A stretch of DNA of 64,000 bases from the NCBI RefSeq assembly GCF_018604545.1, contig NZ_CP075896.1, positions 7,006,001-7,070,000 on the forward strand, given 5' to 3'. The notes beneath the pieces were generated by a model. It was not told the origin of the DNA. It ran no database searches and saw only the letters and a program-made list of their open reading frames with translations. The stretch is from Streptomyces koelreuteriae. Its GTDB lineage: Bacteria; Actinomycetota; Actinomycetes; Streptomycetales; Streptomycetaceae. Shown piece by piece: positions 7,553 through 15,284 of this stretch (the first letter of the stretch is position 1; every line of letters starts with the position of its first letter). The position numbers were made by a program, and so were the translations under genes.

Positions 7553-8374
7553 ATGACCACGACCCTGCGGCCGACCGAGCCGCTTCAGCAGAACGCCGAC
7601 GGGACGCGCTCACGCCGCTTCCAGGTGTGTGTGAACAGCCGTCCCGTAGGGGCGATACATCTCGGCACGCATCCCGTCTTCGGCAACGCGGTGGCCCGCA
7701 TCATGAAGGTGCGCATCGAGGAACCGGACCGCAGACGCGGCCGGGGCACGGTGGCCGCGCTCGCCGCCGAGGAGGTGGCGCGCGGCTGGGGGTGCCGGCG
7801 CATCGAGGCGATGGTGCCCGCCGCCGCCGAGCCGGCGCTCCGGCTCGCCACCGCGCTCGGCTACGTCGTGCGCAACCGCCTGATGGAGAAGCCGCTCGGC
7901 GACACCCCGCCGGAACTGCCCGCGGGCAGCCGGGGCCGGCCCATGACCGAGGCGGAGTTCGGCCCCTGGCTGGAGAAGAGCAAGGAGGACTACGCGCGGA
8001 GCTGGACCGAACGGGGCGTGCCCGAGGCCGAAGCTCGGGCCAAGTCGGAGCGGGACCACGCCACCCTGCTGCCCGACGGCCTCGCCACCGACGGCATGCT
8101 CGTCAGCGTCGTGGAACACCAAGGGGCGGCGGTGGGCACGCTGTGGCTCGGGGTGCGCCAGGACAGCGCCTTCGTCTACGACGTCGAGACGCACGCCGCC
8201 CACCGGGGGAACGGCCACGGCCGCACCCTCATGCTGCTGGCCGAGGCCCAGACGATCGCCGAGGGCAGACGGACCGTCGGCCTCAACGTCTTCGCGGGCA
8301 ACACCCCGGCCGAACGGCTCTACGCCTCCCTCGGCTACGAGAATCAGCAGTACGCCATGTACAAGCCGCTGTAG
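7553..8374 (+). CDS. Tandem GNAT-domain N-acetyltransferase
   Basis: A 273-residue protein from ATG 7553 with two GNAT-like halves. The N-terminal half has RRRGRGTVAALAAEEVARGWG (~60-80, an acetyl-CoA loop of the R/Q-x-x-G-x-G/A type) and ALRLATALGYVVRNRLMEK. The C-terminal half has HRGNGHGRTLMLLAEAQTIAEG (~220-240) and NTPAERLYASLGYENQQYAMYK, the usual end of an active GNAT fold. Such proteins transfer acetyl groups from acetyl-CoA to small-molecule or protein amines; the substrate is unknown. It is monocistronic: a promoter lies directly upstream and a convergent gene follows. Confidence 0.82.
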   Translation: MTTTLRPTEPLQQNADGTRSRRFQVCVNSRPVGAIHLGTHPVFGNAVARIMKVRIEEPDRRRGRGTVAALAAEEVARGWGCRRIEAMVPAAAEPALRLATALGYVVRNRLMEKPLGDTPPELPAGSRGRPMTEAEFGPWLEKSKEDYARSWTERGVPEAEARAKSERDHATLLPDGLATDGMLVSVVEHQGAAVGTLWLGVRQDSAFVYDVETHAAHRGNGHGRTLMLLAEAQTIAEGRRTVGLNVFAGNTPAERLYASLGYENQQYAMYKPL

Positions 8375-8380
8375 CGGGGG

Positions 8381-8396
8381 CCCGGCAGGGGCCGGG
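8381..8396. terminator. Short hairpin between convergent genes
   Basis: CCCGGC (8381-8386) pairs with GCCGGG (8391-8396) around AGGG in the 22-bp gap between the convergent GNAT and DsbA-like genes. No U tract follows on either strand. Confidence 0.35.
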
Positions 8397-8924
8397 TCAG
8401 CCCTGCTCCTGTCCGGCCAGCAGCCGGTCCGCGATCTCCTCGATCCGCTCGCGCAGCCCCTCCTGGCTCTTGCCGCCGTCGAGCCGCTCGCCGTCGATGA
8501 CGTAGGTCGGGGTGCCGCTCACGCCGATCGCCTTGCCCTCGGCCTGGTCGGCGTCCACGATCAGGATGTGCCGGCCGTCGATCAGCGCGGTGTCGAACTC
8601 CTCGGCGTCCAGGCCCAGTTCGCGGGCCACCTCGACCAGGAAGGGTTCTCCCTTACGGGACAGCTCCTCCACCCGTCCCAGCAGCGCCTCGGCGTACGGC
8701 CATCCCTGACCCTGCTCCCACGCCTCCTCGGCTGCCTGGGCGGCGGCGAAGGCGTGCTTGTTCTTCTCCAGGGGGAAGTGCCGCAGCCGCAGCTCGAGGC
8801 GGTCGCCGTAGCGGGCGCGCAGCGATCGGAGGTCGTCCAGCGCGGTGCGGCAGTCCGGGCACTGGAGGTCGCACCAGATCTCGAGGACGGGGGCGGTGGA
8901 CGGGGCAGGGGAGGAGTCGCTCAT
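8397..8924 (-). CDS. DsbA-family thioredoxin-fold protein
   Basis: A 175-residue protein from ATG 8924 with GGAAG 9 nt upstream. EIWCDLQCPDCRTALDDL places a CPDC redox motif near residues 23-26, after a first beta strand with no signal peptide. The helical insert contains FPLEKNKHAFAAAQAAEEAWEQGQGWPYAEALLG, and the cis-proline loop GVSGTPTYVIDGERLDG lies near 143-159. This is the DsbA/FrnE-like architecture. The lack of an export signal suggests a cytoplasmic oxidoreductase. It stands alone, convergent with the GNAT gene. Confidence 0.85.
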   Translation of the reverse strand: MSDSSPAPSTAPVLEIWCDLQCPDCRTALDDLRSLRARYGDRLELRLRHFPLEKNKHAFAAAQAAEEAWEQGQGWPYAEALLGRVEELSRKGEPFLVEVARELGLDAEEFDTALIDGRHILIVDADQAEGKAIGVSGTPTYVIDGERLDGGKSQEGLRERIEEIADRLLAGQEQG

Positions 8925-9087
8925 GCCGACAGTCTTCCAGCACGTCCACCCGCCCCTGCACCTGCGGAGGAGGCGACCCGGAGATCTCCCTGATGTAGGG
9001 GCGAGGCATGGCCCGTCAGGGTGCGGCGGGTGCAGGATGGAAGGGACGAAGTGCCCCTGCCCGACCGCGCCACGCCTGGAGGACCGG

Positions 9088-9537
9088 ATGATTGCCGAGA
9101 CCGTCTGCTCCGCCGTGTCCGCGGCAGGCCTGGGCATTGCGGCCATCACGGCGTACCGCAAGCGTTTCCTCGCGGCGGCCCGTATCGCGGCGTACTCGCT
9201 GGTGCCGATCGGCCTGGTGATGACAGGCGTCGTCGAGTGGCTGGCCGACACCGCGTTCAGCCCGACCGCCTGGGCGGGCTTCGGGGTGCTGGGCCTCGCG
9301 TGGGTGCTGTTCGCCACCACCCGCGTGGTGGAGCGCCGTCGCGGCGGCACCCGCAAGGAGCGCAAGGCGGCCCGGGCGTCGGCGCAGCCCGAGGCGGTGG
9401 CACCGGCGGCCTCGGCGCCCTCCCTGGGACAGGGCGGGCAGGGCTCCCGCCCCGCCTCCTCCCGGCCCGCGGCGGCGTCCCGGGGAGAGGACGACTTCAG
9501 CGACATCGAGGCCATCCTCAAGAAGCACGGCATATGA
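9088..9537 (+). CDS. Small membrane protein of unknown function
   Basis: A 149-residue protein from ATG 9088; GGAGG sits 6 nt upstream, which fixes this start over longer in-frame options. Three hydrophobic segments are visible in the first 85 residues (AETVCSAVSAAGLGIAAITAY, IAAYSLVPIGLVMTGVVEWLA, AWAGFGVLGLAWVLFATTRVV). A basic stretch (RRRGGTRKERKAARAS), a low-complexity Ala/Pro/Ser linker and an acidic-then-basic end, DDFSDIEAILKKHGI, follow. The conserved-looking C-terminus suggests a protein-protein contact. Similar Streptomyces proteins sometimes carry a 'cellulose synthase' label, which nothing in this sequence supports. Confidence 0.78.
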   Translation: MIAETVCSAVSAAGLGIAAITAYRKRFLAAARIAAYSLVPIGLVMTGVVEWLADTAFSPTAWAGFGVLGLAWVLFATTRVVERRRGGTRKERKAARASAQPEAVAPAASAPSLGQGGQGSRPASSRPAAASRGEDDFSDIEAILKKHGI

Positions 9538-9694
9538 CGGCCGGCCGCGTGCCGGACTGAATCGTCACAGTGGGTCTGAGGACGCGCGGAAGTGATCACA
9601 ACCTGAACCGGACCTCACGCTATCGGCGCACCCCCGGACGGAACGAGGGCGCGGATCGCGCCTGGTGGCGCGGCTGCGCCATCATCGCCGCGAG

Positions 9695-9850
9695 ATGCTG
9701 GACACGACGAGACAGAGCGACCCCGCGCCGCCCCAGGACGAGCCCCGTGGTTGTCTCTTCGCCCTTTCCCAGCCACCGCTGATGATCTTCCTTGCGGTGA
9801 TCGGGTGTCTGCTGCTCATGGCGTCGTTGCACGATCTGCTGATGCACTGA
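9695..9850 (+). CDS. Small single-pass membrane protein
   Basis: A 51-residue reading from ATG 9695; an in-frame GTG at 9665 would add 10 basic residues. Neither start has a good ribosome-binding site. The N-terminal half is polar (TTRQSDPAPPQDEPRG), and the C-terminal half is one hydrophobic helix (LMIFLAVIGCLLLMASLHDLLMH) that ends the protein, so it looks tail-anchored. Function unknown. The upstream 150 bp hold no gene I can support. Confidence 0.55.
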   Translation: MLDTTRQSDPAPPQDEPRGCLFALSQPPLMIFLAVIGCLLLMASLHDLLMH

Positions 9851-9902
9851 GCCGTAACCGCGGTACCCGGCGCCACCCGCCGGGGCCGCGTCGGCATCGA
9901 CA

Positions 9903-10463
9903 TCAGCCCGCGGCCTCCCGGCGGCGCGCCCGGTACGCGGCCACGTGCAGGCGGTTGCCGCAGGTGCGGCTGTCGCAATACCGGCGGGAGCGGTTGCGGG
10001 AGAGATCGACGAAGGCACGGCGGCAGTCGGGCGCCTCGCACCGCCGCAGCCGCTCCTGCTCCCCGGCGACCACGAAGAACGCCAGCGCCATCCCGCAGTC
10101 GGCCGCCAGGTGGTCGGCGACGGAGGCACCCGGTGCGAAGTAGTGCACATGCCAGTCGTAGCCGTCGTGGTCCGTGAGCCGGGGGGTGGTGCCTGCGGCC
10201 GCGACCAGCTCGTTGATCACCCCGGCGGCGGCGCGTGCGTCGGGGGCGGCGAAGACGGCGGCGAACCGCCCGCGGATCTTGCGCACCGCGGAGAGGTCGA
10301 ACTCCGAGAGCGCCCCGACGTCGCTGATCTCGTGGTTGCCCACGAAGTCCGTGAGTGTCGCCACGTCCGACAGCCCGTCCGCTGCCGTGTCGTCCTCCGG
10401 TGCGGTGTTCACCAGATCGACCACGGTGTCGAGGGCGCACCGGGTGTCGTGGGTGATCAGCAC
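9903..10463 (-). CDS. CGNR zinc-finger protein, putative transcription regulator
   Basis: A 186-residue protein from GTG 10463 with AGGGAG 7 nt upstream. The N-terminal ABATE-type domain contains DTVVDLVNTAP and DWHVHYFAPGASVADHLAADCGMALAFFVV. The C-terminal CGNR finger is intact: RCEAPDCRRAFVDLSRNRSRRYCDSRTCGNRLHVAAYRAR (~139-178), two cysteine pairs with C-GNR. CGNR proteins are probable DNA-binding repressors of stress or antibiotic responses. The gene is convergent with the small membrane gene and lies 317 bp downstream of ssgB on the same strand, with a hairpin between, so it is probably transcribed separately. Confidence 0.85.
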   Translation of the reverse strand: MLITHDTRCALDTVVDLVNTAPEDDTAADGLSDVATLTDFVGNHEISDVGALSEFDLSAVRKIRGRFAAVFAAPDARAAAGVINELVAAAGTTPRLTDHDGYDWHVHYFAPGASVADHLAADCGMALAFFVVAGEQERLRRCEAPDCRRAFVDLSRNRSRRYCDSRTCGNRLHVAAYRARRREAAG

Positions 10464-10661
10464 GATTCGCTCCCTGGCCTGGGGGTCGGGCAGGTGCCCG
10501 CCGATGCTGGCCGATGGTAATGGCTTCGCCTCCACGGGACGGCCCTCATGCCCGCACATGGCTTCGAATAGAACGCCGTCGGGCCTGTCATGGTTCCCGG
10601 CTACCGACAGTGACGACGAGCGTTGCCGTCACCTCCCGGGTCTCCCCGTCGACGCGCACGA

Positions 10662-10702
10662 ACCGGCGCCGACTCCGCGTGATCCGCGGTGTCGGCGCCG
10701 GT
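10662..10702. terminator. Long hairpin downstream of ssgB
   Basis: Arms 10662-10673 and 10691-10702 are perfect 12-bp complements. Inside, after a T-T mismatch, CCGCG (10675-10679) pairs with CGCGG (10685-10689). It lies 79 bp after the ssgB stop. The rest of the 317-bp gap 10464-10780 shows no gene I can support. Confidence 0.65.
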
Positions 10703-10780
10703 GTATCCCGTATGCGGTTGTCCGAGCCCGAGCCGTCTCCCCGAGTCGACGGCGCCGGGCGGCCTTGTGAGGGCCTCGCC

Positions 10781-11194
10781 CTAGCTTTCCGCCAGGATGT
10801 GCGAGAGCTCCTGATCGAGGTCGAAGTGCCGGTGCTCCGTGCCGGGCGGCACGGCGGCGTCGGTCCGCTTCAGGAAGGACTCCAGGGCCCGTGCCGGGGC
10901 CTCGAGAAGGGCCTCGCCCTCCGGTGAGCTCAGGGCGATGCACACGACGCCCTGGCCGTGACTGCGCGACGGCCAGACGCGGACGTCGCCGGTGCCGGTA
11001 GGGCGGTGAAGTCCCTCGGCGAGGAGGTCGCGGGCGAACACCCACTCGACGGTCTCCTCGGCTCCGGTGTGGAAGGTGGCGTGCACGGCGTAGGGGTCGG
11101 CCGTGTCGTACCGCAGGCCTGCGGGGACAGGCAGGGAGGACTCGCTCGACACAACGAGGCGCAGGTGCAGCTCGCAGCTGACCGTGGTGTTCAT
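10781..11194 (-). CDS. ssgB: SsgB, sporulation-specific SALP-family cell-division regulator
   Basis: A 137-residue protein from ATG 11194 (MNTTVSCELHLRLVVSSESSLPVPAGLRYD). The frame is open upstream, but the family's usual length and N-terminus match this start. Typical SALP features are visible: PAGLRYDTADPYAVHATFHTG, VEWVFARDLLAEGLHRPTGTGDVRVWPS and the ALLEAPARALESFLKRTDAAVPPGTE segment. Established knowledge: SsgB, with SsgA, recruits FtsZ to future septum sites during Streptomyces sporulation. The gene is monocistronic, with a hairpin terminator downstream. Confidence 0.96.
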   Translation of the reverse strand: MNTTVSCELHLRLVVSSESSLPVPAGLRYDTADPYAVHATFHTGAEETVEWVFARDLLAEGLHRPTGTGDVRVWPSRSHGQGVVCIALSSPEGEALLEAPARALESFLKRTDAAVPPGTEHRHFDLDQELSHILAES

Positions 11195-11253
11195 AAGCGC
11201 CAGGGCCTTTCGCTCAGTGTGCGCTCGGGGATTCGCACGTCGGCGAAATCGAC

Positions 11254-11279
11254 ATGCCACCTACGGTGCCGTTGTAAAC
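11254..11279 (-). promoter_or_regulatory. Candidate SigB-like (sigma-H type) promoter of ssgB
   Basis: On the minus strand GTTT (11279-11276), a 16-nt spacer, then TGGCAT (11259-11254), against a consensus of GTTT-N14-16-GGGTAT. It predicts a start about 50 nt before ATG 11194. Published work on S. coelicolor links ssgB to the stress sigma factor SigH, which fits. Confidence 0.4.
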
Positions 11280-11385
11280 CCCTCTGAGTGTTTTGCGTGC
11301 CTTTACGTAACTCTTCCGGCCCTAAGATCGTTCGCGTCGTGCGTCCATTCCGGTGACTGGTTTCGCTCGGGTAGTGTTTGGCCGT

Positions 11386-11844
11386 ATGAATACGGGGAGT
11401 AACGAGCCGGGCGAGGTGGCCGTGGCATCGGACGAGACGGGCTCGGACGAGGTGCGCAGCGAGCAAGAGCGGGGGCTTGGCTCGCGGGCGCCGGAATTCA
11501 TCAAAGCGCGCCGGCTGCTGCATGTGAGCTGGCAGGTCGGTGTCTTCATCATCGGGCTCGCTGTCGTCGTGGCCGGCATCATCATGCTGCCCCTTCCCGG
11601 GCCGGGATGGGTCGTGATTTTCGGCGGCATGGCGATCTGGGCGACCGAGTTCGTCTGGGCGCAGCTGGTGCTCCGCTGGACCAAGCGGAAGGTCACCGAG
11701 GCGGCGCAGCGGGCCCTGGACCCCAAGGTGCGGCGGCGGAACATCATCCTGACGAGCATCGGGCTGGTGATCGTGGCCGTACTGGTCGGTATCTATGTGT
11801 GGAAGTTCGGCATAGTGATGCCGTGGAAGATCAAGGACCAGTGA
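11386..11844 (+). CDS. PGPGW-motif membrane protein (TIGR02611-like)
   Basis: A 152-residue protein from ATG 11386; a GTG at 11353 would add 11 residues and cannot be excluded. After an acidic N-terminus, two hydrophobic segments flank the signature PLPGPGWVVIFGG (~66-78). Between the second segment and a third helix (IILTSIGLVIVAVLVGIYVW) lies a charged, amphipathic stretch (RWTKRKVTEAAQRALDPKVRRRN). The PGPGW domain is of unknown function. The gene is followed 78 bp later by tRNA-Val. Confidence 0.82.
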   Translation: MNTGSNEPGEVAVASDETGSDEVRSEQERGLGSRAPEFIKARRLLHVSWQVGVFIIGLAVVVAGIIMLPLPGPGWVVIFGGMAIWATEFVWAQLVLRWTKRKVTEAAQRALDPKVRRRNIILTSIGLVIVAVLVGIYVWKFGIVMPWKIKDQ

Positions 11845-11922
11845 GTCGCGTGGGGGTGTCGGTGGCGGGCTTGTGCTGGTCACAGGCACCCCCTGACATG
11901 GGGTAATGTTCTTCCTGCGTCC

Positions 11923-11994
11923 GGGCGATTAGCTCAGTGGGAGAGCGCTTCGTTCACACCGAAGAGGTCACTGGTTCGAACCCAGTATCGCCCA
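11923..11994 (+). tRNA. tRNA-Val(CAC), copy 1
   Basis: Acceptor GGGCGAT/ATCGCCC, anticodon loop TTCACAC (anticodon CAC), T loop TTCGAAC, discriminator A, 72 nt. A TAATGT hexamer at 11904-11909 may be its -10. The gene plus flanks (11921-11996) is identical to 22624-22699. Confidence 0.97.
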
Positions 11995-12003
11995 CCCGGA
12001 TTG

Positions 12004-12035
12004 ACGGCCCACCTGCGATTGCGCAGGTGGGCCGT
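12004..12035 (+). terminator. Hairpin terminator after tRNA-Val
   Basis: Perfect 14-bp arms 12004-12017 and 12022-12035 around ATTG, 9 bp after the tRNA. No U tract follows. Confidence 0.75.
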
Positions 12036-12269
12036 CGTCGTTCGGGTGCGCGTAGCGCCATCTCGCCGGGTGGTGGGTCGGGGCCGCGCCGGGGGGTGTC
12101 CGTCCTCGGAACGGCGCGATGGGGTCGGACGCCGACTGACTGTCCGTTGACGCGCCAACCGCTGCGGGCGGACACCCCCCGACACGTCCCCTTCCGTGAT
12201 CCGGCGCCTGCGGGCACGCCGTGGCTCCCGCCATCCGCCCTGGCAGGGGGTTTCGTCCCCTCCGCCCAG

Positions 12270-12526
12270 TCGGCGGCTTCGCCTCTCCGCCCCCAGCCGC
12301 GGGCTTTAGCCCTCTGCCTCAGCTGCGGGCTTCGGCCCTCCGGACGGTCCGCGGGCTCCGGCCGGCCGCTTCAGCCGGGACCTCCAGCCCTCCGCCCCAG
12401 CCGCGGGCTTCGGTATCCGCGTCAGCCAAGGGCCTTGACGCTCCACCGCAGCCGGTGCCTTGGTGCTCCGCGCCAGCCGGGGGCTTCAGCCCTCCGCCCC
12501 GGCAGCGGGCGCCGCCCCCGCCCAAG
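12270..12526. repeat. Degenerate ~26-bp tandem repeat array (about 10 units)
   Basis: Units start at about 12270, 12297, 12323, 12349, 12375, 12401, 12426, 12452, 12477 and 12503, each 24-27 bp. A typical unit begins CCGCGGGCTTCAGCCC and ends CCGCCCCAG. Most carry the small palindrome GGGCT-N2-AGCCC or a variant. The period is not a multiple of three, so repeat-containing open frames here are unlikely to be genes. The array lies in the gene-free stretch between tRNA-Val and the sugar ABC operon (11995-12987), which otherwise holds the tRNA terminator, repeat copy B and the operon promoter. Confidence 0.8.
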
Positions 12527-12540
12527 CCGCCGCAGGCCAC

Positions 12541-12628
12541 CGCTGCGGGCATGCGTGCCGCTAGGGGCGGCACGGGTGGGCGCAGGCGGTGCCCCGTTCC
12601 GCCGGGCTGCGGACCCGCCCGGCCTCAG
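12541..12628. repeat. Dispersed intergenic repeat element, copy B
   Basis: Closely matches copy A (3468-3552): the same CGTGCCGC...GCGGCACG hairpin followed by the GGTGGGCGCAG...CTGCGGACCCGCC arm pair. It abuts the 3' end of the 26-bp tandem array. Confidence 0.75.
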
Positions 12629-12894
12629 TGGTCACGTCGAGTGCCTGGCGGCTCGCAGGGGCAGGGGTCCCCGCCCTACGGTGGCCATCGCATGGCTGAA
12701 TCCAGCCCCCACCCGCCCCTCCACCCCACCGTCGTCTTTCGGACGTGCCCGAAATTCCGGCGGTGGGGCCGTGGGTGTTCGCTCCCTCGGCCGTACGTAC
12801 CTCACCAGCGGCGTCGTCCTGCCGGCTCACCGGCCTCACCACCTCGCCCCGTTCCGCACCCACCTCCCTCGGTAAGAAATTCCTGTCCGAATCA

Positions 12895-12923
12895 TTGACG
12901 CACCCTCACCCTCTCCGTACCTT
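12895..12923 (+). promoter_or_regulatory. Promoter of the sugar ABC-transporter operon
   Basis: -35 TTGACG (12895-12900), 17-nt spacer, -10 TACCTT (12918-12923). The start would be near 12930, giving a leader of about 58 nt that contains the palindromic operator. Confidence 0.65.
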
Positions 12924-12931
12924 GTGCCAGC

Positions 12932-12939
12932 AAGCGCTT
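12932..12939 (+). promoter_or_regulatory. LacI/GalR-family operator
   Basis: The perfect palindrome AAGCGCTT, the core of many LacI-family operators, lies just after the predicted transcription start. A second weaker dyad (TGAAACGATTCAT, 12943-12955) follows. Occupancy would block transcription, giving substrate-induced expression. No LacI-type regulator gene is in the window. Confidence 0.65.
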
Positions 12940-12987
12940 ACTTGAAACGATTCATGCGAGCGGGACGACGTGCGGGGAGGTCCAACC

Positions 12988-14277
12988 GTGGTGAACGGCA
13001 GGAATGTTGAGAGACGTACGGTCCTGAAGGCGGCCGGGGCCACGGCGGTCACGATGGGGCTGGCCGCGACGACCGGCTGCGGTGGTGACGGAGGGGCCTC
13101 CGCCGACGGGACGGTGACGATTCGTTATGCGTGGTGGGGAGCGGAGGACCGCGCCCAGAGAATCAACAAGACCATCGCGCTCTTCGAGAAGAAGTACCCG
13201 AAGATCAAGGTGAAAACGGACTTCCAGCCCTATCTCGACTTCTGGAAGAAGTTCAACACCCAGGCCTCCGGCGGAAATCCGCCGGACGTCTTCCAGAATG
13301 CCATCGGCTTCCTCCGTAAATACGACGCGAAGAACGTGCTGCTCGATCTCAGCGAGCAGGCCGAGGCGGGCAACCTCCGGATGGAGGGATTCCGGGCCGG
13401 TCTGGATAAGTTCGGCGAGATCGACGGCAAGCTTCTCGGTGTTCCGGTCGGTTCGAACTCGATGGCGCTGGTCATCGACAAGCCCGTCTACACCCGGGCG
13501 GGCATCAAGCCCGAGCAGGGGTGGACCTGGGACGACTTCGACGCGGCGATGAGGAAGATCCGCGACAAGACGGGCCGCTCCGGAGACAGCGGCATGTACG
13601 GCGTCATGTACCTCTACGACCTGTATCTGCGTCAGAACGGCAAGGCCTTCTTCACCGCGGACGGCCTCGGCTTCACCGAGTCGGATCTGACGGACTGGTG
13701 GACGAAGGCCGAGAAGGGCGTGAAGGACGGCGTCTACACCGACGCCAAGAAGGTCGCCCAGATCAAGCCCAAGTCGGCGGTCGCAGCCGAGCTCGCCGGT
13801 GGCGAGTTCACCTGGGACAACTTCACCGTCCGCTACACCGCCGAGGGCAAGAGCGAGTACGGCCTGGCCCCCATCCCGACCACGGACGGCAAGAAGACCG
13901 GCCAGTACCTCGGCTCGCTCATGCTGAGCGCCTCCAAGCGCACCCAGCACCCCAAGGAGGTCGCCCAGTTCATCGACTTCATGGTGCACGACCCCGAGGT
14001 CGCCAAGATCATGGGCTACGACCGCGGTGTGCCCGCGACGCAGGCCCAGTACGACGCGTACCAGCCGACCGACGAGGTCAACAAGGCGATCGCCGCCTAC
14101 GAGGAGTCCCTCGTCAAGGCCGGTGTGCTGGAGCCCATCACCCCGCACCCGAACGGCGCGGACATCTGTGAGTCCGCGTTCCTGCGCATCGCCGAGGAAC
14201 TCGCCCTGGGCAAGAGGTCGGTGGACGAGGCCGTCAAGCAGTTCTTCACCGAGTCGAAGACGGCTCTCGGCACCTGA
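12988..14277 (+). CDS. Sugar ABC transporter substrate-binding lipoprotein
   Basis: A 429-residue protein from GTG 12988, with GGGGAGG 7 nt upstream; GTG 12991 is also possible. The N-terminus has a twin-arginine signal (ERRTVLKAAGATAVTMG) ending in a lipobox, ATTGC, so it should be Tat-exported and anchored as a lipoprotein. The mature part is a family-1 solute-binding protein: VTIRYAWWGAEDRAQRINKTIALFEKKYPKIKV, KFNTQASGGNPPDVFQ and the hinge region VPVGSNSMALVIDKPVYTRAG. It starts a four-gene operon. The neighbouring lyase suggests a pectin-derived oligosaccharide as ligand, which is an inference. Confidence 0.9.
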   Translation: MVNGRNVERRTVLKAAGATAVTMGLAATTGCGGDGGASADGTVTIRYAWWGAEDRAQRINKTIALFEKKYPKIKVKTDFQPYLDFWKKFNTQASGGNPPDVFQNAIGFLRKYDAKNVLLDLSEQAEAGNLRMEGFRAGLDKFGEIDGKLLGVPVGSNSMALVIDKPVYTRAGIKPEQGWTWDDFDAAMRKIRDKTGRSGDSGMYGVMYLYDLYLRQNGKAFFTADGLGFTESDLTDWWTKAEKGVKDGVYTDAKKVAQIKPKSAVAAELAGGEFTWDNFTVRYTAEGKSEYGLAPIPTTDGKKTGQYLGSLMLSASKRTQHPKEVAQFIDFMVHDPEVAKIMGYDRGVPATQAQYDAYQPTDEVNKAIAAYEESLVKAGVLEPITPHPNGADICESAFLRIAEELALGKRSVDEAVKQFFTESKTALGT

Positions 14278-15284
14278 TGGGAACCACCGTGACACACGCC
14301 CCTGCGATGGAGGGTCTGTCCGAGGACAAGGACTCCGAGCCGCGGCACGGTCCGGTGAAGCCCGAGCGCCCCGCCGCCCTCAAGCGGCGGCGGCGCCGGG
14401 AGAACCTGGCCGGCTATCTCTTCATGTCCCCGTGGATCGCGGGCTTTCTGCTCCTCACCGCGGGTCCGATGGTCGCCTCGCTCTACTTCGCGTTCACCGA
14501 CTACAACCTGTTCGACGCGCCCCGGTGGATCGGTCTCGAGAACTTCTCCGAGATGTTCGGCGATCCGCGCTGGCGCCACTCGGTGCAGGTGACGTTGTGG
14601 TACGTCGTCGTGGGAACGCCGCTGAAGCTGATCGCCGCCCTCGGGGTGGCGCTGCTCCTCGCCCAGAGCCGGCGCGGCCAGGCCTTCTACCGGGCCGCCT
14701 TCTACGCGCCGTCGCTGATCGGGGCGAGCGTCTCCATCGCGATCGTGTGGAAGGCGATCTTCTCCGACGACGCCATCGTGGACCGGATCCAGAAGAGCTT
14801 CGGGATCGACGTCGGTGGCTGGACCGGCGATCCCGACATGATCATCTACAGCCTGGTGGCGCTCACCGTCTGGCAGTTCGGCGCTCCCATGGTCATCTTC
14901 CTGGCCGGCCTCAAGCAGGTCCCGCGCGAGCTGTACGAGGCCGCCGAGGTGGACGGGGCGGGCAAGCTGCGCCGGTTCTGGAACATCACGCTGCCGATGA
15001 TCTCCCCGGTGCTCTTCTTCAACGTCCTGCTGGAGACGATCCACTCGTTCCAGATCTTCAGCTCGGCGTACATCGTCGGCGGCGGCGCCGGAGGCAACGC
15101 CTGCGGTCCGGCCGACGGCTCGATGGTCTACACCTGCTATCTGTACGTCCAGGGCTTCGAGAACAGCCGGATGGGTCTGGCGTCCGCCATGGCCTGGATG
15201 CTGCTCGTCGCGGTCGCCCTGGTGACGGCAGTGCTGTTCTGGTCCCAGAAGCGCTGGGTGCACTATGAGGAGGGCGCCTCATGA
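14277..15284 (+). CDS. Sugar ABC transporter permease, MalF type
   Basis: A 335-residue protein from ATG 14277, overlapping the previous stop (TGATG). After a basic N-terminal tail (KRRRRRE) come six membrane segments. The cytoplasmic EAA loop ELYEAAEVDGAGKLRRFWNITLPMISPVLFF (~220-250) is the contact site for the ATPase. An extracytoplasmic loop near residues 263-285 holds a Cys pair (GGNACGPADGSMVYTCYLY). No ATP-binding subunit is encoded in the operon. Streptomyces CUT1 transporters commonly share the MsiK ATPase, so that is the likely partner. Confidence 0.92.
   Translation: MGTTVTHAPAMEGLSEDKDSEPRHGPVKPERPAALKRRRRRENLAGYLFMSPWIAGFLLLTAGPMVASLYFAFTDYNLFDAPRWIGLENFSEMFGDPRWRHSVQVTLWYVVVGTPLKLIAALGVALLLAQSRRGQAFYRAAFYAPSLIGASVSIAIVWKAIFSDDAIVDRIQKSFGIDVGGWTGDPDMIIYSLVALTVWQFGAPMVIFLAGLKQVPRELYEAAEVDGAGKLRRFWNITLPMISPVLFFNVLLETIHSFQIFSSAYIVGGGAGGNACGPADGSMVYTCYLYVQGFENSRMGLASAMAWMLLVAVALVTAVLFWSQKRWVHYEEGAS

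Noticed and set aside
12270..12526. CRISPR array
   Set aside because: The units are contiguous and degenerate with no unique spacers, and no cas genes are in the window.
12221..12898. Open frames through the 26-bp tandem array and repeat copy B
   Set aside because: The repeat period is not a multiple of three, the predicted peptides are Pro/Ala/Arg low complexity, and no ribosome-binding site precedes them.
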